Origin: Spirochaetales bacterium
GTDB taxonomy: Bacteria > Spirochaetota > Spirochaetia > Treponematales > Rectinemataceae
NCBI GenBank assembly: GCA_015657395.1
Contig: JADLKI010000008.1
Location: forward strand, 103,894-108,899
Length of the DNA stretch: 5,006 nucleotides
Direction: 5' to 3'
Shown here: piece by piece, positions 1-5,006 of the stretch
Layout: the number at the start of each line of letters is the position of its first letter
Numbering within the stretch: the stretch's first letter is position 1
Program-made: the position numbers and the translations under genes
Notes under the pieces: model-generated
The model's database searches: none
The model's input: only the letters and a program-made list of their open reading frames with translations
Told to the model about the DNA's origin: nothing

Positions 1-261
1 TTTAAGGTAGTCGTTTTCAACCTGGAGTTGGCCTATCTGTTTGTACAGTTCATCCTTTTGGCGTTCGGCTTCTTCAGAAGCTTTCTCCTTCCCTTCTTTC
101 TCAAAGACCATCGACGCATGTTCCATAACCTGCTTTTTCCAGAGCGCAATCATGTTCGGATGGACCGCGTAGGTGGTTGCCAGTTCCTGTAAGGTCTTCT
201 CGCCCTTCAGGGCTTCCAGGGCTACTTTGGCCTTGAATGCTTTGTCGTACCGCTTTCTCAT
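1..261 (-). CDS. IS3-family transposase OrfA, N-terminal 87 residues (partial)
   Basis: The visible 87 residues begin MRKRYDKAFKAKVALEALKG. This is the typical start of an IS3-family OrfA, the DNA-binding half of the OrfAB transposase, which binds the element's terminal repeats. Residues about 5-45 form the helix-turn-helix of the HTH_Tnp_1 type (KAKVALEALKGEKTLQELA, then HPNMIALWKKQ). Residues about 55-87 are highly charged with spaced hydrophobics (IGQLQVENDYLK) and look like the start of the family's leucine-zipper coiled coil. The frame is open at the left edge; orfB and the usual programmed frameshift site lie outside. The ATG at 261 has a GGAGG 13 bases upstream, which is rather far. 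An in-frame TTG at 267 would sit 7 bases from it, so the real start may be two codons earlier. Confidence 0.85.
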   Translation of the reverse strand, partial: MRKRYDKAFKAKVALEALKGEKTLQELATTYAVHPNMIALWKKQVMEHASMVFEKEGKEKASEEAERQKDELYKQIGQLQVENDYLK

Positions 262-328
262 ACCCAACTCTACGCCTCCCGCTTCGTGTCCCGCAAGGAG
301 GAGCGGTCTACCTTATTCCCTTGCTAAT

Positions 329-350
329 CCTGTCCAGTTTTCACGGCTCA
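329..350 (-). repeat. Terminal inverted repeat (left) of the IS3-family element
   Basis: The minus strand reads TGAGCCGTGAAAACTGGACA followed by GG inward from base 350. It has the TG terminus and AACTGGACA core seen in IS3-family ends. The partner repeat is outside the window, so exact length cannot be set here. Confidence 0.6.
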
Positions 351-1691
351 TTATACTCTGCGCATGAATATCCGGGCATATCGCCCCAGCCCCACTCCTC
401 CGACATTCACTATCGATACACCATGACGAGTAAAGTCTTTCTCAAGGGCATATGCCAATGCTGGAATCAATATGTTCTCAGCATCACCTTCCACGATGAG
501 GACCGCCTTCGCAAAAAAGAGGTTCGCTTTTGTCACATCGAGAAAACGCTGAAGAAAAGAATAATCCGAACCGGATAATAATGACTGATCCTTGTTCAAA
601 GGAAATGCGCGTGCGTCATGAATTAAAACTAAATTATCAAGTGGTATAACTGAAGCCAGATTAGGACTATGCGTAGTAATTATAATCTGTATTCCATCAT
701 TCTTGGAACGTTCTAGAAGATGCTGCATCACCTGAAGTTGTCGTTGTGGATGTAAATGTGCTTCAGGTTCCTCTATAAGTAATAATTTGTTTTCTTCTTT
801 GGCTTGTCCCAGTAAGATGAGCTCGCATGCCATAAAAAGGAGATTCTCAGAGCCAAGACCGCTTTTCCCAAAAGCATCCAGTTTTAAATCAAGTTTTTCG
901 AGGAGCTGTAAACGTTTAGAATCTGGGCTTGCTTTTTCATTCCCGATGCCCAATGTACTCTTAAGTGATTCATTTATCAGTTCCAATTTTTTCAGATTTT
1001 TGTCGATGCCTTCTTTTTCAGAACAGATAGCCTCTTGATTTTTGAGAAGCTGATTGAGAAGATCGCTTATCCCAAGGACGTTCAGATATTTAATTTGTGC
1101 TCGTAGATCATCTTCCGAATCTAGATCAATGTGCGAACTGCCATTGTTTTTTATTGCTTCTGAATTATTCAATATTTGAGCAAGGCGTGACCCCCGACCA
1201 GCCGACAAAACTTGTTCTGCATCTCGTAAGGGCCGTAAATAGGTAGCACAAAGAAGAACTTTCGCATTTTGGTCCAAGCTTGGCCCTTGACCATCATCAC
1301 CAGTATTCCACTCTACTTTGTGGTATGGTCTTCCATGAATCTCCCTCGCTGATTTATCAGCTTCCCATACAATGGTTAGAGTTATCTTTTCTTCGGTCTC
1401 TCCATAGCTAAGGTATTCTATAAAAGTGCTTTTTTCTTCAGGAGATAATTTTTCAAACCGACATTTGATGCTGATATTCTCGCTTGTTTCATAAAAATCA
1501 TTATCCTCGACCCGAAGCCATTCTTGGTCTGTTGTACCCAATACAAAACGTATAGCGTCTATGACAGCCGTCTTCCCAGAATCATTCTCTCCAACGAGCG
1601 CGGTCAAACCGGGTTGAAAATCTATATCAAAACTTTTATCCCCGCTTCCAAAACAACGAAAATTCTCGATATGCATGTGAGCGAGGTACAT
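351..1691 (-). pseudogene. OLD-family ATP-dependent endonuclease, C-terminally truncated by IS3 element
   Basis: The 446-residue frame has the layout of OLD-family proteins: an SMC/ABC-like ATPase followed by a Toprim nuclease domain. Walker A is GENDSGKT at residues 34-41. An ABC-signature-like segment (GLGSENLLF) lies near 278-287. Walker B is LLLIEEPEAHLHP at 303-315, and the H-loop is TTHSP at 339-343. The Toprim domain starts with VLIVEGDAENILIPAL around 397-412, supplying the first acidic residue (E401). The frame then stops at RIFMRRV, directly against the IS3 end, so the downstream Toprim motif with the paired aspartates is missing. Known members are usually well over 500 residues, so a substantial C-terminal part is lost. 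ATP binding may persist; metal-dependent DNA cleavage is unlikely. The start ATG has an excellent Shine-Dalgarno and lies 29 bases after hsdS, suggesting the same operon. Family assignment is firm; the biological role, probably anti-phage, is inferred. Confidence 0.85.
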
Positions 1692-1696
1692 TTTGT

Positions 1697-1703
1697 CCTC
1701 CTT
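1697..1703 (-). promoter_or_regulatory. Strong Shine-Dalgarno of the OLD-family gene
   Basis: The minus strand reads AAGGAGG, then ACAAA, then ATG. This is a near-perfect ribosome binding site with a 5-base spacer. It fixes the start at 1691 and indicates that the OLD gene was translated efficiently within the hsd operon. Confidence 0.85.
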
Positions 1704-1720
1704 TTTAACCTTATTTAATC

Positions 1721-2237
1721 CTATTTTCCTTCAATATCCAATTTCCCTAACATAAGCCGAGGCAGAAGAAGGTCGCGGGTACGACGGAGAGCTTGAATTT
1801 TATGCTGAAGTAAATTTACCTGCTCAAACATAGAATCTATATGCTGAGTAAAATCTGCAATCAAATAAATTGGTGGCTTCACAATCTGCATCCGTCGGAA
1901 AGTATCTACTACAATAGTATCAAATGTTGCTCCACCTGTATTAGTTCTCAAATAATCCACTTGTTGCAATGTTAAAAGGAATAAATAACGCTGGGTGAAA
2001 CCATTCTTGCCATGTAAGGCGTAGCAGGATTGGTTCATGGCCATTGGAATAGATGGGAGAGCGACCTTACCCACAGTTCCTCGAGCCGTTATAAAAATGG
2101 TATCGGCGGGATACAATTCACTAGCACAACTTGAAAGACCTAATTCAGTTATATGCTTCTCGGTGTCAATAATATAAAAATCTGCAGGTGCATCTCGTGG
2201 CGTAAAAAATGGAATGTTCCCATTCCAGTACTTATTA
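1721..2237 (-). pseudogene. hsdS: hsdS 3' fragment: second target-recognition domain and C-terminus of type I specificity subunit
   Basis: This stretch encodes the last 171 residues of a type I restriction specificity subunit, in frame from the IS630 boundary to the TAG at 1721. It begins NKYWNGNIPFFTPRDAP, the early part of a TRD of the 'SGGTPKT...YWNG.IP' type. It continues with LYPADTIFITARGTVGK and ends TRD2 at about IVKPP. The C-terminal conserved helices follow (HIDSMFEQVNLLQHKIQALR, then TRDLLLPRLMLGKLDI), which normally pack against HsdM. It joins the 5' fragment without frameshift or stop once the IS element and one TA are removed. An internal TTG at 2116 opens a 131-residue frame, but no ribosome binding site makes it convincing. 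On its own the fragment lacks TRD1 and the central conserved helix. Confidence 0.93.
2236..2237. repeat. TA target-site duplication, left copy
   Basis: This TA directly abuts the left inverted repeat of the IS630 element. It matches the TA at 3344-3345 on the other side. IS630/Tc1-type elements insert at TA and duplicate it, and removing one copy restores the hsdS frame. Confidence 0.88.
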
Positions 2238-2260
2238 CTGACCCGGCAATTTAAAAGCTG
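2238..2260 (+). repeat. IS630 terminal inverted repeat, left
   Basis: Reading inward on the plus strand, it is CTGACCCGGCAATTTAAAA then GCTG. Compared with the right repeat it differs at 5 of 23 positions. The transposase stop codon (2251-2253) lies inside this repeat, so the gene ends within the element's terminus. Confidence 0.9.
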
Positions 2261-3297
2261 CTTGAAGCATAGTGAATTGCTGGATTTCGGAAATACGAGA
2301 TTATCCTTTCAGGACTTCGGAGTAACATCCTCATATGGTTTGTCGCTGATGCTTTCAGATTTGCTTTTGTCCTGACCGGTGTGCGCGACCCTACACCTTG
2401 CTTCAGGTCGGCATTCAAATGTTCGTCAGGATTCAAATCAGGACTGTATGCAGGAAGGAAAAACAATTCGATTTTTTCTTTGTGTGCCGAAACCCAGTCC
2501 GTGACGATCGTCGCATGATGCACTTTCAGGTTATCCAGAACCAGGAATACTTTTCGTGGAGCATCCCTCACCAAGGCATCGAGGAACTCAATGAATTTTT
2601 CGATGTTTACTCCTCCCTCAACGATCATCCAGTGGACATGCCCTTTATTCGTGATCGCCGAGACCATACTCAGGTTTTCGTATTTTGCGGTTGCCTGGAC
2701 CACCGGTGTCTTGCCTTTGGGAGCATAGCCACGGCACCTCACATCACCAGCGCGTAGGCCCGTCTCGTCGCCCCAGTAGATTTCAGCATTCTCCTGCTTG
2801 GCTCGATCCTTGATCGCAGGGAATTCTTCCTCAAGCCATGCTTTTACTTTTTCAGGTTTACGTTCATACGCAAACTTCACCGGCTTCTGTGGTGTGAATC
2901 CCCATCGTTTCAGGTATTCTCCAACAGTGCGTATCGGCATCGTGAATTGGTATTCATTCTGGATGAGCATTCGAACCGCTTCACGGGTCCATAGGGCAAA
3001 ATCAAGTTTCAGCTGCTCGGGTCTCCGGTCAATAATCTTTTTCTTTATCTCTTTTTCTTGCTCAGGGCTCAGGTGTCGGTCTTCGCCGAATTGTCGCCCC
3101 CTTGGCTTGCCCTTGATCGCCACTGCCTGGCCGTGTGCAAGAAAAATGCTCCAGGTTTTACTGACCGCCGTGTGGCTCATCCCCACAGCTTCCTGGACAT
3201 CCTGCATTGATTTTCCTTGCTGTTTCATCCTTATTATGATCTTTCTTCGATCTTCCAATGCTGCTTTCGACAGCTTCCGTCCATCTTCTTGTTCCAT
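2251..3297 (-). CDS. IS630-family DDE transposase (348 aa, apparently intact)
   Basis: This protein catalyses cut-and-paste transposition at TA dinucleotides. Residues about 14-60 form an N-terminal helix-turn-helix (RRKIIIRMKQQGKSMQDVQE, then GMSHTAVSKTW). A basic linker follows (KGKPRGRQFG, 62-71), then a second winged-helix-like region with LWTREAVRMLI (102-112) and YLKRWGFTPQKP (128-139). The RNase H-fold catalytic core has all three acidic residues: D177 in IYWGDETG, D255 in FLVLDNLKVHHA and E292 in AYSPDLNPDEHLN. The spacing between the last two is 36 residues, within the DD34-36E pattern of the family. Length is normal for IS630. No Shine-Dalgarno precedes the ATG, but a promoter-like -10 ends only 5 bases before it, suggesting leaderless or very weak translation. 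Confidence 0.95.
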   Translation of the reverse strand: MEQEDGRKLSKAALEDRRKIIIRMKQQGKSMQDVQEAVGMSHTAVSKTWSIFLAHGQAVAIKGKPRGRQFGEDRHLSPEQEKEIKKKIIDRRPEQLKLDFALWTREAVRMLIQNEYQFTMPIRTVGEYLKRWGFTPQKPVKFAYERKPEKVKAWLEEEFPAIKDRAKQENAEIYWGDETGLRAGDVRCRGYAPKGKTPVVQATAKYENLSMVSAITNKGHVHWMIVEGGVNIEKFIEFLDALVRDAPRKVFLVLDNLKVHHATIVTDWVSAHKEKIELFFLPAYSPDLNPDEHLNADLKQGVGSRTPVRTKANLKASATNHMRMLLRSPERIISYFRNPAIHYASSSF

Positions 3298-3302
3298 GCT
3301 TT

Positions 3303-3331
3303 AGTATAACATAGACTCTACAGCTTTTCTA
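3303..3331 (-). promoter_or_regulatory. Candidate promoter for the IS630 transposase
   Basis: On the minus strand a TAGAAA (3326-3331, 4 of 6 against TTGACA) and a TATACT (3303-3308, 5 of 6 against TATAAT) are separated by 17 bases. The -35 overlaps the terminal inverted repeat. The predicted transcription start would fall at or next to the transposase ATG, giving a leaderless transcript. Consensus matching by eye only. Confidence 0.35.
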
Positions 3332-3343
3332 TTGCTAAGTCAG
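3321..3343 (-). repeat. IS630 terminal inverted repeat, right
   Basis: Reading inward on the minus strand, it is CTGACTTAGCAATAGAAAA then GCTG. It matches the left repeat at 18 of 23 positions. The stop codon of the truncated hsdS frame (3318-3320) lies just inside it, and the possible transposase -35 overlaps it. Confidence 0.9.
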
Positions 3344-3345
3344 TA
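3344..3345. repeat. TA target-site duplication, right copy
   Basis: This TA abuts the right inverted repeat and pairs with the TA at 2236-2237. The 10-base empty site reconstructed across the two flanks is TTATTAATAA, a perfect palindrome centred on the TA. Confidence 0.88.
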
Positions 3346-3957
3346 ATAACAGTTTTAGGAGTCCCACCACTCAATACATCTGCGATTTCTGTAAATGTTT
3401 TCACCTCCCACCCCTCCGGGATCTCGCCCAGAGGCGAATTCACCATTTTTATCTTTTCATGTCCCGGAAAGTGGAAGCGCACGAACCATTCTCGGTACAG
3501 ATTGCGAGCCATATCCTCCAAAATTTGGATACGACGCTGACAATTCTCGATTAAGTCTTCATAGGCTGAAAGGACTTCTGTGATACGCTCTTGGGGAAAA
3601 AAAGGAGGAATTTCTAGCATTATGTTATTAAGTATTGTCAAAGTAAGAAATTTTGTTGCAGCCCCCGTAGATATATTACGAAACTCTGATAGTTTTAAAA
3701 ATAAGGCATAGTAAAGAAATTTTGTAGTTAATTTTTGTTCATCAAGTGATTTGATAATATATGTTCTCTGATATACATCGAATTTCCCTTTATAATATTT
3801 AAGCGGATAGATGCCATTTGCATTATTACCGGCTAGTAGTACACATTCTGTATCAAAACTAAAACTATTAGTTCGAAGGGTCTCTTGAGAACAAGTAAAG
3901 AAAGGATATTTACCATTAGGTACTGCAGCATTGGAATTCAATTTGCCTGTTTTAAAA

Positions 3958-5006
3958 CTAACTAAATCTCCTAACTTTACTGGGGTCCATTTGGTTTTCA
4001 TGCTTACTCCCCAGCAACTCTGCCACATTGTCAGCGATCGTCTTCTCGAGCTCGTGCGCCTCCTCGTTGAGCTGCTCGAGTTCCTCGTTGAGAGCGGTTA
4101 GCTGGGCCTTAAAGTCCTCGTCGCTCAGCGCTTCACCGGGTTCGACGCCCACGTAGCGGCCGGGGTTGAGGGACCAGCCCTGGGCCTCGATTTCCGCCAG
4201 CGTGGCGGACTTGCAGAGCCCGGGTATGTCGGCGTAGGTCATGTCTGGCCCGAAAACTTCCCTGAGTTTGCTTTCGGTCTCTTCCCCTCCGAGCGTAAAG
4301 TCGGGTGCCTCGCTCCGGTACAGGCGGACGATATTCGAGAGAAAACCTATCTGCCCGGCAGTCCACTCGCGGTGAGCGCGGTCGACCTGGCGGTAGATGT
4401 GGCGGGCATCGATGAAGAGAACAGTGCCGGCCCGGACGGTCTTCGATTTTCCTCGATCCAGGAACCAGAGCGTGCAGGGCAGCGTCACGGTATAGAACAT
4501 GTTGGAGCCCACGGCGACCATCGCGTCCACGGCCCCAGTCTGGATGAGCTTCTGGCGGATGTCGGCCTCCGAGTTGCGTGCGTCCGAGGCGGAATTGGCC
4601 ATGACGAAACCCGCACGGCCCCTTTCATTCAGCGCCGAGTAGAAGAGCTGTATCCAGAGATAGTTGGCGTTGTCCGGCCTGGGCAGCCCGAATGGATAGC
4701 GCCTGCCCTCGCCCACGGCGTCCTTGATTCTCTCCTTGTCTACGGCGTTGACGTTGAAGGGTGGATTGGCGAGCACGAAGTCGAAGCGGCCCGTGGCGCG
4801 GTGGGGATCGTCGTAGTAGCTGTTCACGTTGCCGCCGTGCCGTATGTCGCCCTCGAGCCCGTGCACGGCCAGATTCATGCGGCAGAGACGCCCGGTTTCT
4901 TCGGTTTTCTCGACACCGTAGATTGAAAGTTCGGCACTCGGATTCTTCCTGTGCTCCTTCACAAAGCGCGCGGACTGCACGAACATGCCGCCCGATCCGC
5001 AGGCGG
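3958..5006 (-). CDS. hsdM: Type I restriction-modification methyltransferase subunit HsdM, C-terminal 348 residues (5' end off window)
   Basis: HsdM is the N6-adenine methyltransferase subunit that, with HsdS, methylates the host's recognition sites. The frame is open at the right edge and begins with ACGSGGMF, the S-adenosylmethionine-binding motif I (usually DPACGSGGM). The catalytic motif [15 protein letters not shown], follows with NPPF at 4756-4767. Further family blocks are [35 protein letters not shown] and [20 protein letters not shown]. The C-terminal tail ([20 protein letters not shown] onward) is a coiled-coil-like helix expected to contact HsdS. The N-terminal helical domain is outside the window. 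The gene is GC-rich, unlike hsdS. The last 14 codons overlap hsdS and read [16 protein letters not shown], which does not look family-like and may be a recent extension. Apart from that the visible part looks intact. Confidence 0.95.
   Translation of the reverse strand, partial: ACGSGGMFVQSARFVKEHRKNPSAELSIYGVEKTEETGRLCRMNLAVHGLEGDIRHGGNVNSYYDDPHRATGRFDFVLANPPFNVNAVDKERIKDAVGEGRRYPFGLPRPDNANYLWIQLFYSALNERGRAGFVMANSASDARNSEADIRQKLIQTGAVDAMVAVGSNMFYTVTLPCTLWFLDRGKSKTVRAGTVLFIDARHIYRQVDRAHREWTAGQIGFLSNIVRLYRSEAPDFTLGGEETESKLREVFGPDMTYADIPGLCKSATLAEIEAQGWSLNPGRYVGVEPGEALSDEDFKAQLTALNEELEQLNEEAHELEKTIADNVAELLGSKHENQMDPSKVRRFS
4007..4012 (-). promoter_or_regulatory. Shine-Dalgarno of hsdS, within hsdM
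   Basis: The minus strand reads GGGGAG, TAAGC, ATG. The 5-base spacer supports the hsdS start at 4001 and suggests that hsdS translation is coupled to hsdM. The TAA just before the ATG is out of the current hsdM frame. Confidence 0.65.

Larger units (their letters stand above)
1..350 (-). mobile_element. IS3-family insertion sequence, left end only (continues past left window edge)
   Basis: This is the 5' end of an IS3-family element whose rest lies outside the window. The inferred outer boundary is at base 350, where the minus strand begins TGAGCCGTGAAAACTGGACA. That matches the TG-start, 'AACTGGACA'-type terminal inverted repeats of many IS3-family members. An 89-base leader (262-350) separates this end from the orfA start, a normal arrangement for the family. 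The opposite inverted repeat, orfB and the second copy of the target duplication are not visible, so the boundary rests on one end only. The element lies exactly where the OLD-family gene loses its reading frame, so it appears to have inserted into that gene. Confidence 0.8.
2238..3343 (-). mobile_element. Complete IS630-family insertion sequence inside hsdS (1106 bp)
   Basis: The element is bounded by imperfect 23-base inverted repeats (2238-2260 and 3321-3343, 18 of 23 matching) and flanked by TA on both sides. It carries one transposase gene that fills nearly its whole length. The size, single ORF and TA target are all typical of IS630. The transposase retains its catalytic residues and both ends are present, so it looks potentially mobile. 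It lies in the same orientation as the host operon and interrupts hsdS at codon 219, just inside TRD2. Confidence 0.95.
3318..4001 (-). pseudogene. hsdS: hsdS 5' fragment: TRD1 and central conserved region of type I specificity subunit, interrupted by IS630
   Basis: HsdS gives a type I restriction-modification complex its DNA target. This fragment begins [22 protein letters not shown]1 spans residues about 5-135, including YPFFTCSQ (32-39), VLLAGNNANGIYPLKYY (54-70) and STGAATKFLTL (111-121). The central conserved helix follows at about 137-175 (PQERITEVLSAYEDLIENCQ, then RRIQILEDMARNLYREWFV). TRD2 opens with GEIPEGWEVKTFTEIADVLS and SGGTPKT. Native sequence ends at base 3346 (codon 219); the frame then reads 8 codons into the IS and stops at 3318, giving 227 residues. 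The ATG at 4001 is preferred over one at 4028 because GGGGAG lies 5 bases upstream and the family homology starts at this methionine. It overlaps the hsdM end by 44 bases. TRD1 is much more AT-rich than hsdM. The truncated product could still be functional as a half-subunit. Confidence 0.93.

Noticed and set aside
173..578. Plus-strand open frames spanning the IS3 end and the OLD 3' end
   Set aside because: They cross the mobile-element boundary, and the minus strand explains both sides. No ribosome binding site or domain supports them.
1692..1720. Terminator or promoter between hsdS and the OLD gene
   Set aside because: The 29 bases hold only an AT-rich stretch and the Shine-Dalgarno. There is no hairpin with a U-run and no convincing -35/-10 pair.
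1721..2116. Separate 131-residue gene starting at the TTG at 2116
   Set aside because: The reading frame runs upstream without interruption to the IS630 boundary and completes hsdS there. The TTG is simply an internal leucine codon.
2398..3304. Two plus-strand open frames (2398-2757 and 2798-3304)
   Set aside because: Both are antisense to the IS630 transposase, whose DDE residues and length are normal. The translations are Ser/Cys/Phe-rich with no domain.
4002..4028. Earlier hsdS start at 4028 (MWQSCWGVS extension)
   Set aside because: The extra nine residues are not HsdS-like and lie in hsdM coding sequence. The ATG at 4001 has a well-placed GGGGAG.
4372..4926. 184-codon open frame on the plus strand
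   Set aside because: It lies opposite hsdM, whose motifs (ACGSGG, NPPF) are clear on the minus strand. The plus-strand translation has no recognisable domain and reflects the high GC of hsdM.
1..5006. CRISPR array, tRNA or other structured RNA
   Set aside because: No spaced direct repeats or cloverleaf-like segments were noticed on reading, and essentially every base is assigned to a gene fragment or IS end.

Overview
The window is a decaying, defence-type gene cluster read entirely on the minus strand (right to left), broken by two insertion sequences. The order is: the 3' part of a type I restriction-modification methyltransferase gene (hsdM, cut by the right window edge); the specificity gene hsdS, split in two by a complete IS630-family element; an OLD-family ATPase/nuclease gene, which loses its C-terminus at the edge of an IS3-family element; and the first 350 bases of that IS3 element, which runs off the left edge. 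No hsdR is visible. It could lie beyond the IS3 element or upstream of hsdM.

The evidence is strongest for hsdS. The IS630 element sits between TA dinucleotides. Removing the element and one TA rejoins the two hsdS pieces in frame into a 390-residue protein with a normal two-TRD layout. The interruption is therefore a clean single insertion with no visible further damage. The remaining 5' half still encodes a 227-residue half-subunit carrying TRD1 and the central conserved region. From precedent in type IC systems, this could act as a dimeric half-specificity protein.

The hsdM-hsdS-OLD set looks like one operon: hsdM and hsdS overlap, hsdS and the OLD gene are 29 bases apart, and a strong Shine-Dalgarno precedes the OLD gene. 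An OLD-type ATPase accompanying a type I system is the accessory element of interest here. It has an intact N-terminal ATPase but only the start of its Toprim nuclease domain, so it is probably inactive as a nuclease unless the missing part is supplied elsewhere.

Base composition is mosaic. hsdM is GC-rich (39 of 60 bases at 4801-4860), whereas the first TRD of hsdS is very AT-rich (15 of 60 at 3721-3780). The change falls close to the hsdM/hsdS junction. This suggests a bacterial chromosome or plasmid region with a horizontally acquired or recombined specificity module. The protein flavour and IS types fit a Gram-negative bacterium, perhaps Desulfobacterota, but the window holds no taxonomic marker and this is only an impression. 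No tRNA, rRNA, CRISPR array or replication origin was seen.
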